Assembly (NCBI GenBank): GCA_022510925.1
Contig: JAFLSO010000001.1
Coordinates: 62,001 to 126,000, forward strand
Source of the DNA: Treponema sp.
GTDB lineage: Bacteria > Spirochaetota > Spirochaetia > Treponematales > Treponemataceae
Direction: 5' to 3'
DNA length: 64,000 nt
Shown piece after piece: positions 56,468 to 64,000 of this stretch. The position numbers were made by a program, and so were the translations under genes. A model generated the notes under the pieces. The model searched no databases. It was not told the DNA's origin and worked only from the letters and a program-made list of their open reading frames with translations. Numbering within the stretch: position 1 is the first letter of the stretch; the number at the start of each line of letters is the position of its first letter.

Positions 56468-56836
56468 ATGGCACGTATTGCGGGAGTCGATCTCCCTAAC
56501 AAGCATGTCAATATTGCATTGACGTATATCTACGGCATCGGCCGCTCCTCCGCCAATAAAATCTGCGCGGAGACAAAGGTTGATCCAAACGCTATGCTGA
56601 ATGATTTGTCAGAGGAAGATCTGGCAAAGCTTCGCAAGACTATCGATGAGAACTATAAGACGGAGGGCCGCCTGCGCTCTGAGATAGGTCTGAACATCAA
56701 GCGCCTTATGGACATAGGCAGTTATCGTGGTCTTCGCCACCGCAAGGGACTCCCGGTCCGCGGTCAGCGCACCCGTACTAATTCACGTACACGCAAGGGT
56801 AAAAAGAAGACTGTCGCTAACAAGAAGAAGGCGTAG
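56468..56836 (+). CDS. rpsM: Ribosomal protein S13
   Basis: S13, 122 residues, 30S head. [20 protein letters not shown] and [20 protein letters not shown] are diagnostic. Confidence 0.98.
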   Translation: MARIAGVDLPNKHVNIALTYIYGIGRSSANKICAETKVDPNAMLNDLSEEDLAKLRKTIDENYKTEGRLRSEIGLNIKRLMDIGSYRGLRHRKGLPVRGQRTRTNSRTRKGKKKTVANKKKA

Positions 56837-56850
56837 GGCGGAGGATTGCA

Positions 56851-57231
56851 ATGGCAGCTGTAAAGAAGAGAAAAGAGAAAAAGAGTGTTTACGAAGGAAA
56901 CGTGTATATTCAGGCTACCTTCAACAATACTATCGTTACAATTACAGATCTCAAAGGCAATGCTATTTCCTGGGCGTCTTCCGGCGGCCTGGGATTCCGC
57001 GGGGCAAAAAAGTCCACTCCGTTTGCCGCTCAGTCCGTGGCAGAGACTGCCGTGCAGAGGGCGGCGAGCTATGGTCTGCGTGAGGTTCACGTGTTCGTTA
57101 AGGGACCGGGAATCGGACGCGAGAATGCCATACGTGTGCTGGGAACGCTGGGCCTGAAAGTAAAGTCTATTTCTGACGTTACGCCCATTCCCCACAACGG
57201 ATGCCGCCCCCGCAAGACACGCCGCATGTAA
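56851..57231 (+). CDS. rpsK: Ribosomal protein S11
   Basis: S11, 126 residues, platform protein. [20 protein letters not shown] and the C-terminal [18 protein letters not shown] are present. rpsD, usually next, is absent; rpoA follows after a 90-base gap with a CAGGC/GCCTG stem. Confidence 0.98.
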   Translation: MAAVKKRKEKKSVYEGNVYIQATFNNTIVTITDLKGNAISWASSGGLGFRGAKKSTPFAAQSVAETAVQRAASYGLREVHVFVKGPGIGRENAIRVLGTLGLKVKSISDVTPIPHNGCRPRKTRRM

Positions 57232-57321
57232 GATTATGGTCTTCAGGCGGCTCTTCCTTAAGATTTGCCTGGAGAATAAACAAAGTGGAACTGGAATAAT
57301 GTTCCCGAATAAGGAGTTCAG

Positions 57322-58368
57322 ATGGCTCGCAAAAATCTGCTAAAAGGGTTTAAGAAGCCGAAAGGTATAACATTTGAGCATCTTGATACGAATCCCAACT
57401 ACGGTAAGTTCACCGCTTATCCTTTTGAGCCGGGATTTGGCACCACCGTGGGCAACACCCTGCGCCGTGTGCTGATTTCTTCGATTCAGGGCTATGCGAT
57501 TTCTTCCGTGAGGATTACATCATACGATGCGGACGGTGTTCCCCATGTAATTTCCAGTGAATTTGAAACTATACCTAATATTTCAGAAGACACTCTGGAA
57601 GTTTTAAACAGCTTGAAACAGATTCGTTTGCGCCTGCCGCGTGATGTTGAACAGAATACGTTACTATTTGAATTTCAGGGTCCTGGAACTGTAAAAAGCA
57701 ATGACTTTGAGAGAGAGGGACAGCTTGAGGTCATGACAAAAGATCTGGAGATCTTTACCATGATGGATGGCGCTCATCTGGAGTTTGAGATTCAGGTAGA
57801 TTTGGGACGCGGCTATACGCCGGCCGAGGAAAACGAGCATTACATAGAGATTGTGGGAACAATCCCCATGGACTGTATATTTTCTCCGGTGACCAAAGTT
57901 AAATACTCTATTGAACCTTGCCGCGTAGGACAGCGCAATGACTACGACAAGCTGATTCTTGAAATCTGGACCGATGGTTCTATTCAGCCAGATGATGCTC
58001 TTGCTGAGGCCGCAAAAATCGCAAAGGACTACTTTACCATTTTTGTGAACTTCAATGAAAGCGAATACTCTGGTGCCGATGAACTGGACGAAGGCGATGA
58101 AGTTGTGCGTCAGTTGCTTAACACTTCAGTAGAAGAGCTGGAGCTTTCTGTGCGCTCTTCTAACTGCCTTAAGAATGCAAACATCAAGACTATTGGTGAA
58201 TTAACTAAAAAAACGGAAGATGACATTACCAAAACCCGTAACTTCGGAAAGAAAAGCCTTGAGGAAATAAAGGCTAAGCTGGAGGAGCACGGTTTGACTT
58301 TAGGAATGACTGATTACAGCCACCTGAAGGATGTTAACTTACGCAAAGATAAGGACGAGAACGAATGA
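57322..58368 (+). CDS. rpoA: RNA polymerase alpha subunit
   Basis: RpoA, 348 residues, assembly platform and upstream-element and activator contact. The N-terminal domain starts with [20 protein letters not shown] and [18 protein letters not shown]; the C-terminal domain has [20 protein letters not shown], with the helix-hairpin-helix, and about 15 extra charged residues. AAGGAG precedes the ATG. Confidence 0.98.
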   Translation: MARKNLLKGFKKPKGITFEHLDTNPNYGKFTAYPFEPGFGTTVGNTLRRVLISSIQGYAISSVRITSYDADGVPHVISSEFETIPNISEDTLEVLNSLKQIRLRLPRDVEQNTLLFEFQGPGTVKSNDFEREGQLEVMTKDLEIFTMMDGAHLEFEIQVDLGRGYTPAEENEHYIEIVGTIPMDCIFSPVTKVKYSIEPCRVGQRNDYDKLILEIWTDGSIQPDDALAEAAKIAKDYFTIFVNFNESEYSGADELDEGDEVVRQLLNTSVEELELSVRSSNCLKNANIKTIGELTKKTEDDITKTRNFGKKSLEEIKAKLEEHGLTLGMTDYSHLKDVNLRKDKDENE

Positions 58369-58799
58369 ACCACAGAAATGGATTTAATCCGCTTTCACGT
58401 ACTTCTGCCCACCAGCGTGCTATGTCGCGCAACATGGTGACATCACTGTTCCGCTACGAACGCATTACCACTACCCAGGCCAAGGCCAAAGAAGTACGCA
58501 AGGCTGCAGAAAAATTGATTACCCGTGCAAAGGTTGACACCGTGCACAACAGACGTACTGCCGCTAAGTACATTAGCGATGGAAAGATTCTGAACAAACT
58601 GTTCACGGAAATCGGGCCGCGCATGAAGGAGCGGAACGGCGGTTATACCCGCATTCTTAAACTGGGATTCCGCCAGGGCGATGCCGCTGATGTGGTAATC
58701 TTAGAGCTGGTAGACTATAAGTTGCCAGAGGCAGATGACGAAGCAGACAAGTCTGCTGCAAAAAAGCCGGCAAAGAAAGCCGCCGCTAAAGAGGAGTAA
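58365..58799 (+). CDS. rplQ: Ribosomal protein L17
   Basis: L17, 144 residues, tunnel exit. [20 protein letters not shown] and the [20 protein letters not shown] signature are present; a lysine/alanine tail ([16 protein letters not shown]) extends it. It is coupled to rpoA (ATGA overlap). Confidence 0.97.
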   Translation: MNHRNGFNPLSRTSAHQRAMSRNMVTSLFRYERITTTQAKAKEVRKAAEKLITRAKVDTVHNRRTAAKYISDGKILNKLFTEIGPRMKERNGGYTRILKLGFRQGDAADVVILELVDYKLPEADDEADKSAAKKPAKKAAAKEE

Positions 58800-58802
58800 G
58801 CC

Positions 58803-59060
58803 ATGTCTAAAGCACATCGCGGAACTGGTATCCGCAAAGAACCTAATCATGCACGCGGAAAATGCCCTGTCTGTAACAGGGAGGGCGTGAAGCTTCTTTA
58901 TGAGCAGGAAGTTGACGGTACCAAAGTGAAGATTTGTAAGGTTTGCAAGGCGCAGTTCAAGAACAAGGCTCGTGTTGCCGCCAAGCAGGCTAAGAAAGCC
59001 GCTCCCGCGCCGGCCCCGGCAGAGGAGTCTTCCGCACCCGCAGAGGAGGCGCAGGCTTAA
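58803..59060 (+). CDS. Zinc-ribbon protein of unknown function in the ribosomal cluster
   Basis: An 85-residue protein immediately after rplQ (3-base gap, GAGGAG inside rplQ before the ATG). It opens MSKAHRGTGIRKEPNHARGK and carries CPVC (about residues 21-24) and CKVC (about 46-49), a C4 zinc ribbon with a YEQEVDGTKVKIC strand between. A lysine-rich stretch and an A/P/E tail (APAPAEESSAPAEEAQA) follow. The basic, zinc-binding core and its position as last gene of the operon suggest a ribosome-associated protein; I recall similar ORFs after rplQ in spirochaetes but no assigned function. Confidence 0.8.
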   Translation: MSKAHRGTGIRKEPNHARGKCPVCNREGVKLLYEQEVDGTKVKICKVCKAQFKNKARVAAKQAKKAAPAPAPAEESSAPAEEAQA

Positions 59061-59081
59061 TATAAGCCTCTGTGCCCGCTA

Positions 59082-59110
59082 GCCGCCCGGTATGTACGGG
59101 CGGCGTTTTT
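59082..59110 (+). terminator. Terminator of the ribosomal supercluster
   Basis: Perfect GCCGCCCG/CGGGCGGC stem (59082-59089 and 59097-59104), loop of 7, then gTTTTTgTTTT. Confidence 0.9.
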
Positions 59111-59222
59111 GTTTTAAACCGCAGGTGAGATGCCCCGCGCTTTTAACAGAAAGTCTTTTGGTGCGGTGCGTGTTGATTTAAAGATACAAAATCACTATTA
59201 TGTGGCGCAGTAGGAGGATTTT

Positions 59223-60383
59223 ATGAAAGAGGCTTTTAAAAAGTTTACGGGCGTGGCATTGGCCGCATTGACCTTTGTGGCTGCAGGCTGCTCGGGTAAA
59301 GATGACTCTGTGATAAAAATTGGCGGTGTGGCTCCGCTTTCCGGTCAGTACACGGAGTATGGCCTTAAATGTAAGAAAGGAATTGACCTTGCGGTGGAGG
59401 AGATAAACGCCGCCGGCGGTGTTCTGGGCAAGCAGCTTAAATTTGTCTGCGAGGATGACGAGGGTGTTCCCGCTAAATCCGTGAACGCTTACAAGAAGCT
59501 TACCTCACAGGACAGAGTGCGCTTTGTTATAGGCTCGCTTACTTCCGGCGCGACGATATCCATAACGCAGCTGGCTCAGGCTAACAAAGTGGTGCAGATT
59601 GCTCCTGCCGCCACCGCTGTGGCCGTAACTGAGGCGGGAAACTATATTTTCCGCACATGCTACACAGATCCTTTCCAGGGAAAAGTGGGCGGTAAATTTG
59701 CCGCGGTGAATTTGGGCGCTAAGAGGGCGGCCATACTTTACGACATAAGCAATGACTATTCCGTGGGCCTGATGGAGAATTTCGTGGCGGAGTATGAGAG
59801 CCGCGGCGGCGTGGTTGTGGCCCGTGAGTCCTACAACACCGGCGACAAGGATTTTAACGCCCAGCTTACAAAAATCAAGGCGACGAACCCTGACGTGGTT
59901 TATCTGCCTGATTATTACAGCACGGTGGCTCTTATAGCGAAGCAGCTCCGCGCGCAGGGCATTGATGTGCCTATGGTAGGCGCGGACGGATGGGACGGCC
60001 TGGTGGGACTTTATTCCGGCGAGGGCGGCGATGAGGTTCTGAACGGATACTATTCGAACCATTATGCTTCTGACAGCACAGACGGCGCGGTTCAGCAGTT
60101 CGTAAGGTCCTTTGAGGAGAAATACAATGAGACTCCGAACAGCTTTGCGGCGCTCGGCTATGACAGCGTGTATCTTCTGAGGGACGCGATGCTTGCGGCG
60201 GATTCCGAGGATGCCGAGAAAGTGCGTGAGGCTCTGGAGGCTACGGACGGAAATTACGTTACGGGGCATCTTACTTTTGATGAGCTGCATAATCCTGTGA
60301 AGTCTGCGGTTATGATTAAGCTTGTCAAGGAGAACGGTAAGCTTGCTACCGCTTACGAGGCGACCGTAGACATTAACGAGTAA
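59223..60383 (+). CDS. livK: Branched-chain amino acid-type substrate-binding lipoprotein
   Basis: LivK-like periplasmic binding lipoprotein, 386 residues. The lipobox is FVAAGC (Cys near 23). The two-lobed Leu/Ile/Val-binding fold shows IKIGGVAPLSGQYTEYGLKC, LAVEEINAAGGVLGKQLKFV and DAVYLPDYYST-type motifs. It probably captures branched-chain or other amino acids and hands them to LivHM. AGGAGG lies before the ATG. It is separated from livH by a terminator-like stem, so it can be made in excess. Confidence 0.9.
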   Translation: MKEAFKKFTGVALAALTFVAAGCSGKDDSVIKIGGVAPLSGQYTEYGLKCKKGIDLAVEEINAAGGVLGKQLKFVCEDDEGVPAKSVNAYKKLTSQDRVRFVIGSLTSGATISITQLAQANKVVQIAPAATAVAVTEAGNYIFRTCYTDPFQGKVGGKFAAVNLGAKRAAILYDISNDYSVGLMENFVAEYESRGGVVVARESYNTGDKDFNAQLTKIKATNPDVVYLPDYYSTVALIAKQLRAQGIDVPMVGADGWDGLVGLYSGEGGDEVLNGYYSNHYASDSTDGAVQQFVRSFEEKYNETPNSFAALGYDSVYLLRDAMLAADSEDAEKVREALEATDGNYVTGHLTFDELHNPVKSAVMIKLVKENGKLATAYEATVDINE

Positions 60384-60550
60384 GTGAGGCCGGTATGAAG
60401 GGGCGGCGCAGCCGTTCGGAAGCGACCTCTGGGAGCGGACGAATGAGCGTGAGCGAACCCCGGAACACCGTGATAAGAGAAATTTTTTGTTTGGCGGGTC
60501 GGCTCATGTGATGTGAGAGGCTCCGTTCCGTAAAATAAAAAAATGCACGA

Positions 60551-60592
60551 AGGGGTGCGCTCTGTGATTTAAGGCGGAGTGTGCCCCTTTTT
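60551..60592 (+). terminator. Terminator-like stem between livK and livH
   Basis: AGGGGTGCGCTC (60551-60562) pairs with GAGTGTGCCCCT (60577-60588, three G-T pairs), followed by TTTTTATTTT. Partial read-through would give livK more expression than livHMGF. Confidence 0.7.
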
Positions 60593-60638
60593 ATTTTGCT
60601 TGAAATAATGTAAAATACTGCGGTTTTTGGAGGATACG

Positions 60639-61550
60639 TTGGATACGTTTTTTAGACAGCTGGTGAACGGGCTTTCGCTTGGCGGGATTTACGCGCTGAT
60701 AGCGTTGGGCTACACCATGGTGTACGGCATCGTGAAGCTGATTAACTTTGCGCACGGCGACGTTATGATGATAGGCGCCTATGCGGGGTATTTTGTTCTG
60801 CGTGCAGCGGGAGCGACCCCGGCGGGATTCTGCGCGGCGCTTTTTGCCGCGATGCTGGCGTGCGTGCTGCTGAGCCTGGTCATAGAGAGGTTCGCCTACA
60901 GGCCGCTGCGGAATTCGCCCAGGTTGAATTCGCTGATTACCGCCATAGCGGTGGAGCTTATTTTGCAGAACGTGATGCGGGTGCTGCCGTTTGTGGGACC
61001 TAATTCCCGTCCGTTTCCTACGCTTGCGAGCAAAACCTACCGTTGGGTTACGCCGGCGTTTCCTGACGGCATAATCTCTGTGTCTACGATACAGATTATA
61101 GTGATAGTCTCTTCCGTGGTGCTTATGCTTCTTCTTACACTGCTTATAAATTATACGCGCACGGGAAAGGCTATGCGCGCTGTGAGCTATGATTTGGGCG
61201 CGGCGAGCCTTATGGGCATAAACGTTAACAGGACCATAGCGGTTACTTTTGTGATAGGCTCCATTCTGGCGGGCGCGGCAGGTGTTCTGTATGCCACGGC
61301 GTATCCTCAGATAGATCCTACGATGGGCTACGTTCCCGGACTTAAGGCCTTTGTGGCGGCGGTTCTAGGCGGAATAGGAAGCGTGCCGGGCGCCATGGTG
61401 GGCGGCGTTCTTTTAGGTGTGGTGGAGACTATGGTGAAGGCTTACGGGCCCTCTCAGTATGCCGATGCCATAACTTACTGTATATTGATTCTGATGCTGC
61501 TTGTGAAGCCCAGCGGCCTGCTGGGAAAGAAGCAGGTGGTGAAAGTGTAG
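60639..61550 (+). CDS. livH: Branched-chain amino acid ABC permease LivH
   Basis: LivH, 303 residues, about eight transmembrane helices. VNGLSLGGIYALIALGYTMV and GINVNRTIAVTFVIGSIL are family features. TTG 60639 is chosen as start, with GGAGG 5 bases upstream; the TTG at 60627 overlaps that site. Confidence 0.93.
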   Translation: MDTFFRQLVNGLSLGGIYALIALGYTMVYGIVKLINFAHGDVMMIGAYAGYFVLRAAGATPAGFCAALFAAMLACVLLSLVIERFAYRPLRNSPRLNSLITAIAVELILQNVMRVLPFVGPNSRPFPTLASKTYRWVTPAFPDGIISVSTIQIIVIVSSVVLMLLLTLLINYTRTGKAMRAVSYDLGAASLMGINVNRTIAVTFVIGSILAGAAGVLYATAYPQIDPTMGYVPGLKAFVAAVLGGIGSVPGAMVGGVLLGVVETMVKAYGPSQYADAITYCILILMLLVKPSGLLGKKQVVKV

Positions 61551-61563
61551 GGGAGTCAGACAG

Positions 61564-62595
61564 ATGAGAGATAAGATAGTTAGAAATATGCTGATTCCCG
61601 GAGTGGTTGCCGTGGCGGTGGTGATTGTGCCGGCGCTTCTGATTCAGCTGAGGGTGATACGGGAATATCCCGCGCAGATTATAACGCTGGGCGCTCTTAA
61701 TGCGATTCTTGCCATAAGCGTGAACATGGTTAGCGGAATCACAGGACAGCTTTCTTTAGGACAGGCGGGCTTTGAGGCGCTGGGAGCTTATGCTGCCGTG
61801 CTTATGACGCAGAGCCTTCATGTTCCTCTGCCGGTGAGCATTCTTCTGGGCGCCATGGTGGCGGCGCTGTTCGGGTTTCTTATAGGCTTTCCCACTCTGA
61901 AGCTTGAGGGAGATTATCTGGCCATAGTGACACTGGCGTTCTGCGAGATAATCCGCGTGGTTATGGTTAACTTAAAGAGCATAACCGGCGGTCCTAACGG
62001 AATGCAGTTCTCCACTCCGTTCACTGCCTCCCTGCGGTGGGGCGCGACCATTAGCTACACGTCGATAATGCTGGCGCTGGTTCTGGTTGTAATCTTTTTA
62101 CAGAATTTTTTGCGCTCCACTTACGGGCGGGCCATTCTGGCGGTGCGCGAGGATGAGGTTGCCGCTAACTCGAACGGAATAAGCGTGTTCAGGTACAAGA
62201 TGATAGGATTTGTGGTGGCCTCTTTTATCGCAGGTCTTGCGGGGGCGTTATATGCGCCGTTCATAGGATTCATTCAGCCTAAGGATTTTGACTTTAACTC
62301 CTCCATAAACGATTTGATTTATGTGGTTCTGGGCGGAATGGGAAGCATAACTGGCGGCATACTGGCGGCGTTTGTGCTTACGGCGTTGCAGGAGATTCTG
62401 CGCTTCCTTAAAGATTACAGGCTGCTTATTTATCCTGTGATTCTGGTTCTTGTGATGCTTTTCAGGCCGCAGGGTCTGCTGGGCACCAAGGAGCTTAGTT
62501 TCGTTAAAGTGTATGACGGAATCCCCGGGTTCGTCAGGAGCGTGGTGCTCAGGCTGCGCGGCGGAAAATCAGCAGGGAAAAAGGAGGCTGACTGA
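61564..62595 (+). CDS. livM: Branched-chain amino acid ABC permease LivM
   Basis: LivM, 343 residues, second permease. NMVSGITGQLSLGQAGFEAL and LIGFPTLKLEGDYLAIVTLA are the family signatures. It starts 13 bases after livH and its stop overlaps livG by one base. Confidence 0.95.
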   Translation: MRDKIVRNMLIPGVVAVAVVIVPALLIQLRVIREYPAQIITLGALNAILAISVNMVSGITGQLSLGQAGFEALGAYAAVLMTQSLHVPLPVSILLGAMVAALFGFLIGFPTLKLEGDYLAIVTLAFCEIIRVVMVNLKSITGGPNGMQFSTPFTASLRWGATISYTSIMLALVLVVIFLQNFLRSTYGRAILAVREDEVAANSNGISVFRYKMIGFVVASFIAGLAGALYAPFIGFIQPKDFDFNSSINDLIYVVLGGMGSITGGILAAFVLTALQEILRFLKDYRLLIYPVILVLVMLFRPQGLLGTKELSFVKVYDGIPGFVRSVVLRLRGGKSAGKKEAD

Positions 62596-63419
62596 TGCTT
62601 AGGCAGGAAGATGCACAGAACAGGCAGGGCGAGCTTCTTTTACGTGCGAAGGACATAAGCATAGTGTTTGGCGGACTGCGCGCCGTGAGCTCCTTTAATC
62701 TGGACTTGCACGAGGGGGAGCTGGTGGGTCTTATAGGGCCTAACGGAGCGGGAAAGACCACTGTGTTCAATATGCTTTCCGGAGTGTATAAGCCCACTTC
62801 TGGGACCATAACTTTTGTGGGGCGCGACGGAGTTCTTCAGGTGACGAATAAGAAATCGCCCGCGCAGCTTAACCGCATAGGAATAGCCAGGACATTTCAG
62901 AACATAAGGCTGTTCGGGAATCTTACCGTGGCGGAGAATGTAAAGATTGCGCTTCATCAGAGCCGCTCCGTGAATCCGTTTGACGTGCTCTTCAGGACGG
63001 CCGGATTCCGCGCGGACGAGAGACTCATGGATGAGAAAACCGAGCGCCTTCTCTCTTTGTTCAGCATAGACGGCAAAAAAGACGAGCTTTCAAAAAATCT
63101 GCCTTACGGTGAGCAGCGCAAGCTGGAGATTTGCCGTGCGCTGGCAAGCCGGCCGAAGCTTCTGCTCCTGGACGAGCCTGCGGCGGGCATGAACGGGCAG
63201 GAGACGGAGGAGCTTATGAACATGATTTCTTTTATACGGAAAGAGTTCAAGCTTACGGTTCTTCTTATAGAGCATGACATGAAACTGGTCATGGGAATCT
63301 GCGAGCGGCTTATGGTTTTAAATTACGGCAGCGTGATAGCGAGCGGAACTCCCGCGCAGATACAGAGCAATCCCGAGGTCATAAAGGCGTATTTGGGTTC
63401 AGAAGGCGGTGCGCAATGA
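62595..63419 (+). CDS. livG: Branched-chain amino acid ABC ATP-binding protein LivG
   Basis: LivG, 274 residues. Walker A is GPNGAGKTT, Q-loop FQNIRLF, the signature-like LPYGEQRKLEICRALA, Walker B LLLLDEPAAGMN and the H-loop HD of LLIEHDMKLVM. The PYGEQRK signature in place of LSGGQ is normal for LivG. It overlaps livM and livF. Confidence 0.96.
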   Translation: MLRQEDAQNRQGELLLRAKDISIVFGGLRAVSSFNLDLHEGELVGLIGPNGAGKTTVFNMLSGVYKPTSGTITFVGRDGVLQVTNKKSPAQLNRIGIARTFQNIRLFGNLTVAENVKIALHQSRSVNPFDVLFRTAGFRADERLMDEKTERLLSLFSIDGKKDELSKNLPYGEQRKLEICRALASRPKLLLLDEPAAGMNGQETEELMNMISFIRKEFKLTVLLIEHDMKLVMGICERLMVLNYGSVIASGTPAQIQSNPEVIKAYLGSEGGAQ

Positions 63420-64000
63420 GTATGCTTGAAGTAAAAGATTTGCATGTTTCTTATGGGGCCATAAAAGCCTTGCGCGGCATTTCGTTTGATGTGGAGCAGG
63501 GCGAGGTTATAACTTTAATCGGATCCAACGGCGCGGGAAAAACCACCACGCTGCATTCCATAAGCAATCTGGTAAAAAAAACATCAGGGTCCATAACTTT
63601 TATGGGTGAGGACATCACATCCCTGGGCGCTGACAAAATAGTGCGTCGCGGTTTGGTGCAGGTGCCGGAGGGCCGCCGTGTGTTCGCGAATCTGAGCGTT
63701 AAAGATAACCTGGAGATGGGCGCTTTCACACGGAAAGATTCTGCCGGCATAAAACAGGATATGGAGTGGGTGTTTGAGCTTTTTCCCCGCATGAAGGAGC
63801 GTGTGAGGCAGTCTGCGGGAACGCTGTCCGGTGGAGAGCAGCAGATGCTTGCCATGGGACGGAGCCTTATGACCCGCCCCAAACTGCTGCTTCTGGACGA
63901 GCCGAGCATGGGGCTTGCTCCCATTCTGGTGGATGAGATTTTCAGCATAATAAAAAAGATTTCCGCCGGAGGAACGACCATTCTTCTGGTGGAGCAGAAC
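63416..64000 (+). CDS. livF: Branched-chain amino acid ABC ATP-binding protein LivF, 3' end missing
   Basis: LivF, first 195 codons; the window ends inside the gene. ATG 63416 overlaps the livG stop (ATGA). It begins MSMLEVKDLHVSYGAIKALR, Walker A GSNGAGKTT, Q-loop VQVPEGRRVF, signature LSGGEQQMLAMGRSL, Walker B LLLDEPSMGLAP and ends ILLVEQN just after the H-loop region. It is missing only about 40 C-terminal residues. Confidence 0.95.
   Translation, partial: MSMLEVKDLHVSYGAIKALRGISFDVEQGEVITLIGSNGAGKTTTLHSISNLVKKTSGSITFMGEDITSLGADKIVRRGLVQVPEGRRVFANLSVKDNLEMGAFTRKDSAGIKQDMEWVFELFPRMKERVRQSAGTLSGGEQQMLAMGRSLMTRPKLLLLDEPSMGLAPILVDEIFSIIKKISAGGTTILLVEQN

Overview
The window looks like a chromosomal segment of a moderately GC-rich spirochaete, most likely a host-associated Treponema or close relative. 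This is inferred from gene content: a tandem-type Crp/cNMP regulator, a treponemal-style PilZ protein, a BatA/BatB/BatD-type operon, a NusG domain II protein, zinc-ribbon (C+) forms of L33, L36, S14 and L24, and a non-serine residue at the RpoB rifampicin position. No species is assigned. There are no rRNA genes, CRISPR arrays or insertion sequences.

Layout. 1-10.9 kb: the end of a cNMP-binding regulator, two exported proteins, a leftward PilZ-TPR pair, a large exported EAL phosphodiesterase, a HAD phosphatase, an unrecognised anchored protein, a MinD-like ATPase and lgt. 11-19.9 kb: a chemoreceptor, tRNA-Ala, a flavin-reductase-like protein with a membrane LuxR-type regulator, DJ-1/PfpI, a REC-STAS-REC protein, a PHP phosphatase, DksA, infA, a small DnaJ and an Smr protein. 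19.9-26.7 kb: a leftward moxR-DUF58-orf-batA-batB/C-batD operon for envelope or aerotolerance functions. 26.9-27.7 kb: a lipoprotein gene broken at a run of eight C. 27.8-30.6 kb: radA, a NusG_II protein and cysE behind a structured leader. 30.7-59.1 kb: one uninterrupted transcription and translation supercluster (tRNA-Thr, rpmG, tRNA-Trp, secE, nusG, rplKAJL, rpoBC, rpsL, rpsG, tuf, the S10 and spc operons, secY, rpmJ, rpsMK, rpoA, rplQ and an undescribed zinc-ribbon ORF). 59.2-64 kb: a branched-chain amino acid type ABC importer (livKHMGF), with livF cut by the window end.

Regulation that can be read from the sequence. Several small regulatory units (PilZ, EAL, MinD-like, REC, DnaJ, MoxR) have a sigma70-type -10 box 6 to 10 bases before the start codon and no Shine-Dalgarno, so they are predicted leaderless or nearly so. 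The ribosomal genes instead have normal Shine-Dalgarno sites. The rpsL and tuf promoters each carry three copies of a 9-bp motif (CGAATTTGC or one mismatch) arranged around the -35 region, a candidate shared operator. tuf has a roughly 460-base structured leader and a 14-bp hairpin separating it from rpsJ.

Least conventional items: the C8-interrupted lipoprotein, the shared rpsL/tuf motif, the leaderless promoters, the VWA-TPR fusion with an internal lipobox, the rplQ-linked zinc-ribbon ORF, and the structured leaders of tuf and cysE. No computation was run; all calls come from reading the sequence and from recognised families.
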